DNA from: CP2-2F sp034436235 | Lineage (GTDB): Bacteria; Chloroflexota; Anaerolineae; Aggregatilineales; UBA2796 | Direction: 5' to 3' | Assembly: GCA_034436235.1 (NCBI GenBank) | Contig: DAOTWB010000245.1 | Coordinates: 1-32,983 of the forward strand | Length of the DNA stretch: 32,983 nucleotides | Shown here: positions 8,413 to 17,464 of the stretch, piece after piece | Layout of the letters: the number at the start of each line of letters is the position of its first letter | How positions within the stretch are numbered: the first letter of the stretch is position 1 | The notes under the pieces: generated by a model | Told to the model about the DNA's origin: nothing | The model's input: the letters and a program-made list of their open reading frames with translations, nothing else | Database searches by the model: none | Position numbers and translations under genes: made by a program

Positions 8413-10932
8413 ATGTTTTCCAAACGTGCTTTCGGACTGTTAGTATGTCTTTTCGCAACGCTGTGTGTGAGCGCAGCCTTGCACAACGCCACATCCGTGA
8501 GCGCGCAGCAGCCACCGACGCTCACGCCGACTAGCACGTTCCTCGATATGCCTGAAGTGCCGCTCAACGGTCTGTTTGAGCGCAGCTTGCCCATCACAGG
8601 CGACTACAGCGATCCGACCGACACACGCCAAATCGCAGTGACCGTGCGCTTCACTGCGCCCGATGGCAGTCCGTTCGATCTGCCCGCCTTTTGGATGCAG
8701 CCGCAAGAAGTCACTTGCGATGCGACCTGCGCCGAGGAGACTTTCACGCCGAATGGCGCGCCTGAATGGCGCGTGCGCTTCCGTCCGCCGCAAATTGGCG
8801 AGTGGCTCTACACGGTCGAGGCGCGCACGCCTGAGGTAACGCGCATTGTGACAGCGGGCAGGTTGCGCGTCGTCCCTTCGGCGAGAGGCGGCACAATTCA
8901 GCTCGGACGCAACGGACGTTACTTCAGCGCTGGCGACGGCAAACCCTTTTTTCCCGTCGGCGCGAATATGGCGTGGTCATGGTCAGGCAATGGCAACACG
9001 CGCGGCTATTTGGCGTGGCTGGAGCAGCTGGCGCGCTCAGGCGGCAATTACGCGCGCCTGTATGTGGACGTGCCATGGTTCATCGGCTTCGGCTGGCACA
9101 GCCCTGCAGGCAGCATGGCAGCCGCGCAAAGCTCAGCATGGCGCTTAGATAGCGTGCTGCGCGCCGCTGAATCGTACGGCATCGCCTTGCAACTGGTCTT
9201 GCTTTGGCATCAAGGCTGGACGACGTACAGCGATCCGCCCTACAACGCGCCTGCCACACCTGCGCGCCCTGATATCAGCGCTGACTGGTCGCTCAATCCG
9301 CACAATGTGCGGCGCGGCGGCGCGTTTGCGACTGCCACTGCTTTCTTCGCCACTGAGGAAGGACGGCGCGTCTTTCGCGATCGGTTGCGTTATCTCATCG
9401 CGCGCTGGAGCCACAGCTCGAGCCTGTTCGCATGGGAACTTGTCGATCAACTCGACCGTCTGACGCCTGCCAACACGGCAGTTGCCGTCGAATGGGCAGA
9501 CGAGATGATCGCTTACTTGCGGCAGACCGATCCGTATCGCCATTTGATCACGCTCGGCGTGCGCGAGAACGCCAATCTCGCCCTTGTGCGCACGCTGCCT
9601 GTAGATTTCATCCAAGCGCGCTACTATCAACGCCTGCCGAACGAGCCGCCTGCCGATCAGCTGCTCGGCACGTTGAACATCTTGCGTCCGCTCCTAGCAG
9701 AGAGCAGGCTGCCGCTCATGCTGAGCGAATTCTCGCTCAGTCCATGGTTCGAGCCTGCCGAAGCCGATCCGCAAGGTCTGCATGTGCGCCTCACGCTGTG
9801 GGCGACGGCGCTCAGCGGCGCCAGCGGCGCTGCCAACAGTTGGTGGTGGGATACCTATCTCTTGCCGCGCAATTTGCTGGATAGTTTGGCGCCGCTGCGC
9901 AACTTTGCGCAGAACATCCCTTGGGATACGGCTGACCTGCGTCCGATCAGCCTTGCGCTCAGCGCCGATCCGCCGTTGAGTTATGCGCCGTTGCGCGTGA
10001 GCGGCTACAACGCGCAGCTGGGCAGCGAAACGCCGCCTGATCTCGTCTTTCGGCTTGCGGTAGATGGCGTCGCGCCGTCGCTGGATCGCGCGAGCGGCTT
10101 TCTGTACGGCACGCGCTTCAACGCTCAGCTCAGCCGTCCGCAGCAATACCTGATCGCGCCGCCTGTTGAGACCACGCTGCGCATCAACATCCTACGCAGT
10201 GGCGACCGCGGCGGCGCGCGCCTCGTCGTCCTGAACGACGGCATATTGGCGGCTGAACTCAATTTACCGCCCAACAATCCGCCAATGGCGCTCAGCGTGC
10301 CGCTCAGGGCAGGCGAGCAGCTCATCACGCTCGACAATCTAGGCGATGACTATGTGCAAATTGCCTCGCTCGAAGTGGCTGATTACGTACCGCCGCTGCG
10401 CTCGGTCGCCCTTGCCGACCGCCGTGGCGGAATCCTGCTCAGCTTCTTCCAACATCAGGATTACAACGTGCAAAATCGCGCTAATTTGAGCCAGATCGCG
10501 CCGCTTGAAGCGACCTTCAGCGCGCAGAACATGCCTTCCGGCATGTATCGCGTTGAGTTCTGGGATGTTTTCAGCGGCGATGTGATCGGCGTGGAAGATG
10601 TATTCGTGAATGGCACGGTGGATGGCACATTGGGCGTCAATTTGCCGCCGATTGCCAGCTTGCTGGCTGTGCGCGCCATTCGCTATGCCGAACCGAGCGA
10701 CCGCCGCACGCCAACGCCGACTTTCACGCCGACTGAGCGCGCCACGCCGACTTTCACGCCGACAGCGACCTTGACGCTGACCGCAACTTTGACGCCGAGC
10801 GCGACTGCTACACACACGGCGACCTTCACGCCGAGCCCCACACCTACGCCGACCTTCGGCATTTTGATCAGCACGCCGACGCAAGCCGAGTCGCCTGTGC
10901 CGCCTAGTCCTTCGCCTGCCGACGCACCTTAG
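8413..10932 (+). CDS. secreted glycoside-hydrolase-like protein (DUF5060 plus TIM barrel), possibly inactive
   Basis: An 839-residue protein with an N-terminal signal peptide (hydrophobic 7-22, likely cut after VSAQ). Residues about 50-155 look like the immunoglobulin-like DUF5060 domain that precedes some clan GH-A cellulase-like enzymes. Residues about 165-510 match the barrel region (GKPFFPVGANMAWSW, FRDRLRYLIARW, LFAWEL). A beta-sandwich-like part follows, then a Thr/Pro-rich tail from about 766. At the site where GH-A enzymes have WELWNE with the acid/base Glu, this protein reads WELVDQ (341-346), so the acid/base Glu is replaced by Gln346. A nucleophile candidate Glu439 remains in LMLSEF. 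It may bind glycans rather than cut them. The last 29 bases overlap the convergent glycosyltransferase gene. Confidence 0.75.
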   Translation: MFSKRAFGLLVCLFATLCVSAALHNATSVSAQQPPTLTPTSTFLDMPEVPLNGLFERSLPITGDYSDPTDTRQIAVTVRFTAPDGSPFDLPAFWMQPQEVTCDATCAEETFTPNGAPEWRVRFRPPQIGEWLYTVEARTPEVTRIVTAGRLRVVPSARGGTIQLGRNGRYFSAGDGKPFFPVGANMAWSWSGNGNTRGYLAWLEQLARSGGNYARLYVDVPWFIGFGWHSPAGSMAAAQSSAWRLDSVLRAAESYGIALQLVLLWHQGWTTYSDPPYNAPATPARPDISADWSLNPHNVRRGGAFATATAFFATEEGRRVFRDRLRYLIARWSHSSSLFAWELVDQLDRLTPANTAVAVEWADEMIAYLRQTDPYRHLITLGVRENANLALVRTLPVDFIQARYYQRLPNEPPADQLLGTLNILRPLLAESRLPLMLSEFSLSPWFEPAEADPQGLHVRLTLWATALSGASGAANSWWWDTYLLPRNLLDSLAPLRNFAQNIPWDTADLRPISLALSADPPLSYAPLRVSGYNAQLGSETPPDLVFRLAVDGVAPSLDRASGFLYGTRFNAQLSRPQQYLIAPPVETTLRINILRSGDRGGARLVVLNDGILAAELNLPPNNPPMALSVPLRAGEQLITLDNLGDDYVQIASLEVADYVPPLRSVALADRRGGILLSFFQHQDYNVQNRANLSQIAPLEATFSAQNMPSGMYRVEFWDVFSGDVIGVEDVFVNGTVDGTLGVNLPPIASLLAVRAIRYAEPSDRRTPTPTFTPTERATPTFTPTATLTLTATLTPSATATHTATFTPSPTPTPTFGILISTPTQAESPVPPSPSPADAP
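10708..10857 (+). repeat. Thr/Pro-coding low-complexity repeat
   Basis: Degenerate repeats of the type ACGCCGACTTTCACGCCGAC encode a TPTFTPT-like tail of the preceding secreted protein. Tails of this kind are common in exported proteins of Chloroflexota and probably act as a wall-spanning linker. No sorting motif or final membrane helix follows. Confidence 0.7.
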
Positions 10933-12421
10933 CCTGCCGCCACCAATGACCGCCTAACATCAGCCAGATCGGCGGCATGTAGCTCAGGACGGGCAGCAAA
11001 TCGCGCCAAGGGATCGGCAGCCATGCGCCGGGACGCAAGGTCACGTAGTTGTAAAGCAAGCCTTGCCACGTCACAAGGTAAGTGAACCACAACGCCGCTT
11101 TCTGCAACGGCGAGCGCGGCAGCAGCGCAGCCGCTGGCAGAAGCCACAGCGCGTACCACGCCATGAACCACAGTGCTGCGATCAGCAAGTAAGCGAACAG
11201 GATGTAAGTGATGCTGCGCAAGGCTTGTGCTGACGGCGCGCTTCCGCGCACGACTTGCCACAGCGCAGCGCTATAGCAAATGGCGAAGAGCAGCAACGTG
11301 CTGTTTGCCAATAGCGCGTTCGTATTCGGCGTCGCGATCAGCCATGTCTCAGCGTTTTTGCCGTCAAGAGCAGGCGCGATCAATTGGCGGACGACCGTCG
11401 GCAGCGAGCCGCTGTACATCGCGGCGCGGCGCTCAGCGCGCAACGTCTCGACGCCGAACCAAAACGGCGCATAAGCAGCATAGCATAGCGCCGCGCCGAG
11501 CAAAGCGCTCAGCGCGAAGACGCGTAGCCGCGCCGCAGGACGCAACTGACGCCAAGCGACGATTGCCACAACAGGTATCAACATCAGCGGAATGAACTTG
11601 ATCAGCGCGCCGAAGAGTAAGCTGAGCAGGCTCGCTATGTGTTGACGACGCGCCAAAAAGGCGAGCGACCAAGCGATACAAGCAATCATTAGCGAGTCGT
11701 TGTGCGCTCTGCCTGCCGTCATGTAGATCAGCAGCGGATTGAGCGCGAACAAATACATGCCGCCGATGGCGCGGCGCGGCGCACTGTGCATCAGCGCACT
11801 GTACACGCCTAACGCGCCGATCAAGCTGCCCAGCGCGGCAAGGCTCTTGAAAGCAAGCACGTTCGCTATCATGTCATCGCCAGCAAGGCGCGTCGTGAGC
11901 GCCGCTATAAGTTCCCACGCGCCGCCATAGGCAGAAGGGACGTCTTTCCAGCCTACAAAGCGGTAAAACGGATCATTGGGCAGTTGGCGCGGCACATCGC
12001 GCAACGGATTCATGCCGTAGACTGCCGTCATGCGCGCACGGATGATGTAATCGTAAACGTCGGTCGCATCCAACGGATACATCTGCAATAGCGCGGCGTG
12101 CGCCAAAGCTGAGAGACCTAAGATCAGCGCGGCAGCGCGAGGATGTCTCAGCCGTCTTGCGCCAAAACGATAGGCAAGTCCATAGAGCGCGAACACCAGC
12201 GCAAACGTCAGGCAATACAGCCAAGCGCCTTCCAATGAGAACTGGCTGAGCGTGGCAAAAGTTTGAAAAGGCTTTGTCAAATGTGTTACGAGATTGTAAC
12301 GAGCTGCAAAATTCGAGTAGAATAGGGCAATCATCAGGAGCGCGCAAATCACGACGAGCGCGACAGGCGGCAGCCATTTGGCAAGACGTCGCCTTATTCG
12401 CCTGAGAAGGTGAGGAATCAT
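10904..12421 (-). CDS. polytopic membrane glycosyltransferase-like protein (GT-C type)
   Basis: About 505 residues with ten or more hydrophobic segments. The frame is open to 12574, but the segment before the ATG at 12421 is antisense to a small + strand gene and lacks membrane character, so I start at MIPHLLRRIRRRLAKW, a basic stretch before the first helix. The first large loop has the acidic motif DATDVYDYIIRARM, followed by GMNPLRD and DPFYRF. This resembles mannosyltransferase/DUF2029-type GT-C enzymes, which use polyprenyl-phosphate sugars and place the acidic catalytic residue in that loop. The acceptor is unknown. Its 3' end overlaps the secreted protein gene by 29 nt, and its 5' end is nearly back-to-back with the gene at 12423. 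Confidence 0.75.
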   Translation of the reverse strand: MIPHLLRRIRRRLAKWLPPVALVVICALLMIALFYSNFAARYNLVTHLTKPFQTFATLSQFSLEGAWLYCLTFALVFALYGLAYRFGARRLRHPRAAALILGLSALAHAALLQMYPLDATDVYDYIIRARMTAVYGMNPLRDVPRQLPNDPFYRFVGWKDVPSAYGGAWELIAALTTRLAGDDMIANVLAFKSLAALGSLIGALGVYSALMHSAPRRAIGGMYLFALNPLLIYMTAGRAHNDSLMIACIAWSLAFLARRQHIASLLSLLFGALIKFIPLMLIPVVAIVAWRQLRPAARLRVFALSALLGAALCYAAYAPFWFGVETLRAERRAAMYSGSLPTVVRQLIAPALDGKNAETWLIATPNTNALLANSTLLLFAICYSAALWQVVRGSAPSAQALRSITYILFAYLLIAALWFMAWYALWLLPAAALLPRSPLQKAALWFTYLVTWQGLLYNYVTLRPGAWLPIPWRDLLPVLSYMPPIWLMLGGHWWRQAKVRRQAKD

Positions 12422-12422
12422 A

Positions 12423-12581
12423 ATGTCATCTGAAGAATCGCCTACGGATGTGCCACAGACTCTACCACAAGCCGCTGAGCCGTCATCGTCAGGCGGACGC
12501 GGACGCGCTTGGTTGACTCTGTTGATCTGGCTGATGGCTGTGTTCCTGATCGCTTGGCTGCTCGGATTTTTCAATGTGTGA
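12423..12581 (+). CDS. 52-residue single-pass membrane protein
   Basis: ATG at 12423 and TGA at 12579-12581 enclose a 52-residue protein: an acidic, Pro/Ser-rich N-terminus (MSSEESPTDVPQTLPQAAEP), a Gly/Arg turn (GGRGRA) and one hydrophobic helix (WLTLLIWLMAVFLIAWLLGFF). AAGGTGAGG at 12407-12415, seven bases upstream, is a good ribosome-binding site. The gene lies 25 nt before the histidine kinase on the same strand, so the two are probably cotranscribed. The kinase has no membrane segment, so the small protein may act with it at the membrane, but that is a guess. It is short and has no family I recognise. Confidence 0.65.
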   Translation: MSSEESPTDVPQTLPQAAEPSSSGGRGRAWLTLLIWLMAVFLIAWLLGFFNV

Positions 12582-12606
12582 TGTACTCAAAAGCTGAGAG
12601 GCGTTT

Positions 12607-14271
12607 ATGAACGGCAATTCCGTGGAGCATTTGACGCAATCAGAGGATGCTACGCAGCCAATTTTTGAGACGCTCAAGCGTCAAACTGATCAGTTACTAG
12701 CCATCAACAATGTGATCACAGCGGCAGCCAACTCGCCTGATCTCAAGCATACGCTGAACGCTGCGCTTGAAGCCGTCTTGAAACTTGTGCCGATGGATGC
12801 CAGCGGCGTCAGTTTGATCGATCGCGAGGCAAATGAGCTAGTGCTGTATGCGCAGCGCGGCTGGCGACGTGACTTCACCACAGAGCCGATGCGCGTCAAG
12901 CTCGGCGCAGGGCTCTCGGGCTTGGTCGTCGAGCGCGGCGAGCCGATCATCACAGGCGATCTGCGCGACGATCCGCGCTTGCAGGTCGCCGCTTTTCTTG
13001 AAGAGCAGGTTAAGACGATGGTGCTGCTGCCGATGCACGCGCGCGGCAGAGTGGTCGGCGTCTTGAGCGTGATGAGCCGCACGCCTTACGAACTCAGCGA
13101 CGCTGAGATCAGCATCTTGCAGGTGATCGCCGATCAGGTCGGCTTGGCGATCGATAACGCGCTGCTGGTTGAGTCCGTGCGCGCTCAGCAACAGCGCTTA
13201 GAGGCAATCTTGCACGCCACAGCCGATGCGATCATCGCCACCGATGAGCGCGGCGTGATCAATCTGATCAACCATGCGGCGCGCCGTCTCTTCAGCACAA
13301 ATGAGCAATTGCTGGGCAAGCCGCTGTGCGAAGTGAGCTTCTTGCCAAACGTCCGCGAGCGCGTGTGCGCTGCCATGCGCATCGGCGCGGCTGAGCGCGT
13401 TTTTGAAGTGCTGTTGCCTAACCAACAATACTTGCTGTGCGAAGTAGCGCCTATCCTCTCATCGAAGGCGAACGCCGAGCCGAGCTGGGTCGTCGTCTTT
13501 CGCGATATCACGCATCAAAAGCAGGCTGAGCTGGCGCGCCTGAATTTCATTCAAACGGCGGCGCACGAGCTGCGCAATCCGCTCGGCGTGACGCTCGGCG
13601 CGCTGCACATGCTGGGCAGACAGCTGGAAGATCGGCTGGACGACGGCGATAGAGAAGTGTTTGAGATCGCTTTTCGCGGCATTGGACGGATGCAAGATTT
13701 AATTGACGATCTGTTGAACCTTGAACACATTGAGTCAGGCATTGGCATGCGCTTCGAGCCGATCAATATCCATGAGATGCTCACGCGCTGTGCCAACGAC
13801 ATGCGTCCGATGCTGGTGAACAAACAGCAAAGCCTGTCTCTAGAAGTCGCGGCAGATTTGCCGCTCTTCATGGGCGATGAGCGCTGGCTTGCGCGCGCCA
13901 TCATGAACTTGATCAGCAACGCGCATAAATACACACAGGAAGGCGGACAGATCATCGTGCGCGCTTTCCAACAGGCGAACAGCGCTCAGCGCGAGCTAGT
14001 GCTGCAAGTGCAGGACAACGGACCAGGCATTCCACGCGAGGCGCAGCGCCGCCTGTTCGACCGCTTCTACCGCGTGCGCAGCGCTGAAAACAAAGCGATT
14101 GGCACAGGCTTAGGCTTGGCAATTGTGAAATCTGTGGCAGAACAACACAAAGGTCGTGTGACGGTTTACAGTGAGCTGCCTTTGTTCAGCACGCTCTGGC
14201 AGAACAAAGGCACAACTTTCAGCATGATTCTGCCCTACCGCGACCGAGCGGATGCAGAATTGCCGTGCTAA
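12607..14271 (+). CDS. soluble sensor histidine kinase (GAF-PAS-HisKA-HATPase)
   Basis: A 554-residue two-component kinase. GAF domain about 30-188 (GAGLSGLVVERGEPIITGD, then GVLSVMSR). PAS domain about 195-305 (ILHATADAIIATDERGVI). HisKA with the phospho-acceptor His320 in AAHELRNPLG. ATPase with NLISNAHKYTQEGG (N box), DNGPGIP (G1) and GTGLGLAIVK (G2). No membrane helix is present, so it should sense a cytosolic signal or use a partner. No response regulator gene is next to it, so it is an orphan kinase. AGAGG five bases before the ATG supports the start. The GAF part resembles the second GAF of the channel-like protein at 20767 (both share GVLSVMSR), which suggests paralogy. Confidence 0.92.
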   Translation: MNGNSVEHLTQSEDATQPIFETLKRQTDQLLAINNVITAAANSPDLKHTLNAALEAVLKLVPMDASGVSLIDREANELVLYAQRGWRRDFTTEPMRVKLGAGLSGLVVERGEPIITGDLRDDPRLQVAAFLEEQVKTMVLLPMHARGRVVGVLSVMSRTPYELSDAEISILQVIADQVGLAIDNALLVESVRAQQQRLEAILHATADAIIATDERGVINLINHAARRLFSTNEQLLGKPLCEVSFLPNVRERVCAAMRIGAAERVFEVLLPNQQYLLCEVAPILSSKANAEPSWVVVFRDITHQKQAELARLNFIQTAAHELRNPLGVTLGALHMLGRQLEDRLDDGDREVFEIAFRGIGRMQDLIDDLLNLEHIESGIGMRFEPINIHEMLTRCANDMRPMLVNKQQSLSLEVAADLPLFMGDERWLARAIMNLISNAHKYTQEGGQIIVRAFQQANSAQRELVLQVQDNGPGIPREAQRRLFDRFYRVRSAENKAIGTGLGLAIVKSVAEQHKGRVTVYSELPLFSTLWQNKGTTFSMILPYRDRADAELPC

Positions 14272-14322
14272 AATAACATCAAATTGCTCTAACCTTGAGT
14301 CATTCTCAGACTGAGAGCGCGG

Positions 14323-15300
14323 ATGATGTCTGCTTCGCCTGAGCCACTTGCCACCTCGCCTGAGCGCGGCGAGCAACGCGCTGCGATCGGCGCTGCCGAT
14401 GTGCAGCGCGTGATGATCGCGCCTAATCCTATCATTGAGGACGTGCGGCTCAGCCGCCTGAGCGAGCCGTTTGCCGTGTTGCCGTTCGCACGGCTGCCTG
14501 CCAGTCAGGTTATCACGCCGAGCAAGCCCGGCAGTCCTGAGCTGCAGCGACGTTACATCAAAGAGAAAGACCTAACTGAGCTGTGGACGAAGATCACTGA
14601 GCTGCAAGAGCGCGTGGTGAACAACGTGCGCGCCGACCGCACCAACACAGACGCCTATCAACGCGATCTGCTCTATGCGCGCACCTTGCTGCTCGAATCG
14701 GACGCCAATTTCGAAGAAGCCTATCAGGTCTACTATCTGGTCAAAGCCGACCTAGAGCGCGAAGTGCGCGTAGCAGCTGACATACGCCGCTATCGCCTGC
14801 CGCTCGTGATCTACCATCTTGTCTGGCTCGTCGTCACCATTCTGGCGATTGGCTTGGACGAGCGCTTCCGCGCCTTGATTCCAGAGAGCGTCTCGATCAT
14901 GAAGTTGGCGTGGCTGCCGATCTTGAGCGGCGTGTTCGGCGCGCTTTTCAACGGCATGATGGCGATTCATGAACACACCACCATTCGCCGCGACTTCGAT
15001 CCGATACACATCACATGGTATTTACTCAATCCGATCATCGGCGGCATGTTAGGCTTGGTTGTCTTCATTTTGTTCGTGGTCAGCGCGTCAACCTTCACAG
15101 CGAACTTGATCACGCGCCCAGAGAACGAACTGCAAAGCTCGCTCGTGATCTGGCTTTTGGCGTTCATCGTCGGCTGGCAACAGAACATCGTGATTCAGCT
15201 GCTCAACCGTTTTCTCAAGTCGCTGACGCCGAACCAGCCTGCCAGCCGTCCCAGCGCCAGCCAGCTGACCAGTGCCGCTGAGCCGCCGCGCCAGCCGTGA
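14323..15300 (+). CDS. membrane protein with cytosolic helical region, unknown family
   Basis: A 325-residue protein I do not recognise. The first ~65 residues are polar and Pro-rich. Residues about 75-155 are charged and helical (LTELWTKITELQERVVNN...DANFEEAYQVYYLVKADLERE), likely a coiled-coil or tetratricopeptide-like stretch. Four hydrophobic segments follow (about 161-178, 188-210, 228-255, 270-290), and a Pro/Ser-rich tail ends the protein. The start (two consecutive ATGs) is 51 nt after the kinase stop. A short palindrome, CTCAGACTGAG at 14305-14315, lies just before it. Its position after the kinase on the same strand allows one transcript, but nothing in the sequence shows a shared role. 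Confidence 0.7.
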   Translation: MMSASPEPLATSPERGEQRAAIGAADVQRVMIAPNPIIEDVRLSRLSEPFAVLPFARLPASQVITPSKPGSPELQRRYIKEKDLTELWTKITELQERVVNNVRADRTNTDAYQRDLLYARTLLLESDANFEEAYQVYYLVKADLEREVRVAADIRRYRLPLVIYHLVWLVVTILAIGLDERFRALIPESVSIMKLAWLPILSGVFGALFNGMMAIHEHTTIRRDFDPIHITWYLLNPIIGGMLGLVVFILFVVSASTFTANLITRPENELQSSLVIWLLAFIVGWQQNIVIQLLNRFLKSLTPNQPASRPSASQLTSAAEPPRQP

Positions 15301-15322
15301 GCGAAAAGTTGCGGATTGTACG

Positions 15323-16231
15323 ATGCTGCCTGTTGACCAAGTCATAAATGGCGATAGCCTGCAAATTCTCGCTCAGATTCCTGATAACACTGTGGATATG
15401 TGCTTCGCCGATCCGCCGTTCAATCTAGATAAAAAATATGGCACGTACAAAGATCAGCGCGCCGTCGAAGACTATCTAGCATGGTGCGAGCGATGGCTAC
15501 GCGAGCTAGTGCGCGTCACCAAGCCGAGCGGCAGCATTTTCGTCCACAACATCCCTAAATGGCTGACCTACTACGCAGGCATTCTCAACCAGATCGCCCA
15601 TTTTCGCCATTGGATCGCGTGGGATGCCATGAGCGCCCCGCTTGGCAAGACGCTTTTGCCTGCGCACTACGGCATTCTGTTCTACAGCAAGCAAGCCAAA
15701 GGCACAAAGTTCTTTGAAGTGCGCGCGCCACACAAGACGTGCCGCGAATGCGGCGCCTTCCTGAAGGATTACGGTGGCAAGAAAGATCAGATGCATCCGT
15801 TCGGCATGTTGGTGAGCGACGTCTGGACGGATATCCATCGCATTCGTCACAACAAGCGCCGCGATCCACATCCTTGTCAGCTGCCGATTCACTTGCTTGA
15901 GCGCCTGATCTTGATGACCACTGATGAAGGCGATTTGGTGCTCGATCCGTTTCTTGGCACAGGCACAACAGCCATCGCCGCCAAGCGCCTGAGCCGCCAT
16001 TACATTGGCGTTGAGCTTGATCCGCTCTACACACAAGTGGCGCGCGATAAACTAGCGCGCACACAGCCGACGCGCTACGAAGGCATTCCTGTCTCGCTCT
16101 TCTTAGGCAAAATTCAGAGCATCCGCGATTGTGACGCGGCAAAAATTTTCCCGCCGCAGCTCACCAAGCAGCAAAAGCGCCGCCAGAAAGCGCAAGCGCA
16201 GCTATTGTTGGAAGCGCTGCCCAACAAATAA
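15323..16231 (+). CDS. solitary beta-class DNA N6-adenine/N4-cytosine methyltransferase
   Basis: 302 residues. Motif IV DPPFN is at 30-34 and motif I DPFLGTGTTAIAA at 208-220, so the order IV-target region-I is that of beta-class methyltransferases, which transfer a methyl group from SAM to an exocyclic amino group. The region between (about 95-185) is the likely target-recognition domain. It has a small Cys cluster, HKTCRECG, at 137-144. An open frame reaches back to 15272, but the methyltransferase similarity starts at MLPVDQVINGDSL, so I use the ATG at 15323. No restriction endonuclease gene is adjacent. The recognition sequence cannot be read from the protein. Confidence 0.88.
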   Translation: MLPVDQVINGDSLQILAQIPDNTVDMCFADPPFNLDKKYGTYKDQRAVEDYLAWCERWLRELVRVTKPSGSIFVHNIPKWLTYYAGILNQIAHFRHWIAWDAMSAPLGKTLLPAHYGILFYSKQAKGTKFFEVRAPHKTCRECGAFLKDYGGKKDQMHPFGMLVSDVWTDIHRIRHNKRRDPHPCQLPIHLLERLILMTTDEGDLVLDPFLGTGTTAIAAKRLSRHYIGVELDPLYTQVARDKLARTQPTRYEGIPVSLFLGKIQSIRDCDAAKIFPPQLTKQQKRRQKAQAQLLLEALPNK

Positions 16232-16262
16232 TCTAAACTGCTGGGATAGCGCGTCTTGGCTG

Positions 16263-16271
16263 TGCTACAAT
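16263..16271 (+). promoter_or_regulatory. extended -10 element before the permease-like gene
   Basis: TGCTACAAT matches the extended -10 form TGnTATAAT with one mismatch and lies 36 nt before the start codon at 16308. The -35 is weak. It supports a separate promoter for the gene at 16308. Confidence 0.45.
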
Positions 16272-16307
16272 CCGCTCAAACGCGCTTTGAGAGGCTGAGA
16301 GTGAGCT

Positions 16308-17357
16308 ATGCTACGATTTTTCTACGCGCAACTGCCCGATTTTGCCCGCCCTGAGCATCCGATCATGCGCTACCTGCTCTTGCGCGAAGGACGGCGCACT
16401 TCGCGCGGCTCAGCGATCCTGCGCGGCTTGAGCATTGCGTTCATCGTGGCATTATTGCCGCTTGGCGGCTGGCTGATCGCCACGCGCTTCGGCACGCAGC
16501 CAATTGAGACCGATAATCGCTTCGATGCCGTCTACCGCACCTTGTACTGGTCGCTTGTGGCGTTACAGGTGCTGATGCGCATCACAGCCATGAATGCCAC
16601 CATCGGCGTGATCGCAGCGGAAGAGCGCCAACAGACGTGGGATACGCTCAAAATCACGACTGACGGCGCACTGCTGACCATGAAGGCGCGCTGGGCTGCC
16701 GCTTTTTATCGTCTGCTGCCGCTGCTGATCGTCTTGCTGCTTGTGCGCGCGCTCTTCATCTTGATCGCGCTTTACGATGTGACCACCTTTCAGGGCAGGT
16801 ACATTGACATCCTGCTCGGCGGCACTGTGCCGCTCGGCGAGCCGTATCTCTCAAGAGATTTGGCAGGCTCGCTTGGCGTGACTCTGGGCGTGATCATCGC
16901 TGCGCTGGGCATGACCGCTGCGCTGGTAGCGCCTTTCACAGCGCTTGCCTTCGATGCTGCGCTCGGTCTGCTGATCGGCACCTTGGCGCGCAGCCGCTTC
17001 GCCAGCGCGCTAGGGCAATTCGGTCTGATCTTGGCGCGCTTTTTGATCACGGCATGGGCGCTCTGGGTCGGCGCGGCGGCGCTCAGCTTAAGTCCGTTCG
17101 GCGCGTTGAACGCTTCGCTGGCAGGCACAGTGCCTTCGCCTATCTCAGGCTTGCTAGGCGCATTCTTGGGCGTGGCAGAAGGCGATCTCGGCTTGACCAT
17201 GCTGCACTTCCCATACCTGCAGCGCATCTGGGCAGATTACGACTACGGCGTCTTCATCGGCGTGGCATTTTTAGGCTATGTGCTGCTGCAGGCGTTGCTT
17301 GCCAATGCGTTGCTCGGCTTGGCGGCGCGGCGCGCCACAAAACCTGATCGCTTCTGA
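16308..17357 (+). CDS. ABC-2-type permease-like membrane protein
   Basis: 349 residues with about six hydrophobic segments. The N-terminal cytosolic part contains EERQQTWDTLKIT about residues 105-117, a layout typical of ABC-2 export permeases just before the second transmembrane segment, where it contacts the ATPase. No ATP-binding subunit is encoded next to it, so a partner must come from elsewhere. It could also be a non-transporting ABC-2 relative. The last codons belong to the start of the duplicated unit described at 17348. The stop TGA at 17355-17357 falls at the edge of the 35-base block repeated at 17924. Confidence 0.65.
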   Translation: MLRFFYAQLPDFARPEHPIMRYLLLREGRRTSRGSAILRGLSIAFIVALLPLGGWLIATRFGTQPIETDNRFDAVYRTLYWSLVALQVLMRITAMNATIGVIAAEERQQTWDTLKITTDGALLTMKARWAAAFYRLLPLLIVLLLVRALFILIALYDVTTFQGRYIDILLGGTVPLGEPYLSRDLAGSLGVTLGVIIAALGMTAALVAPFTALAFDAALGLLIGTLARSRFASALGQFGLILARFLITAWALWVGAAALSLSPFGALNASLAGTVPSPISGLLGAFLGVAEGDLGLTMLHFPYLQRIWADYDYGVFIGVAFLGYVLLQALLANALLGLAARRATKPDRF

Positions 17358-17421
17358 GCCTGCGTCTCACAACTTGATAACAAAAATTGACCTCTTAACA
17401 TAAATTCGGCTGGAACTCATC

Positions 17422-17427
17422 TACAAT
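17422..17427 (+). promoter_or_regulatory. -10 element of duplicated gene copy 1
   Basis: TACAAT preceded by CTCATC. AACAT at 17397-17401 lies 20 nt upstream. The same arrangement occurs before copy 2 and before the gene at 20767. Confidence 0.5.
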
Positions 17428-17464
17428 AGATGAAAACAACGTTTTTCGTGAAAAGAGGTATCGT

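Noticed and set aside
12422..12574. N-terminal extension of the glycosyltransferase frame up to 12574
   Set aside because: The extra 51 residues are polar and unlike the protein family, and they lie antisense to a small gene with a good ribosome-binding site. The ATG at 12421 precedes a basic stretch and the first membrane helix.
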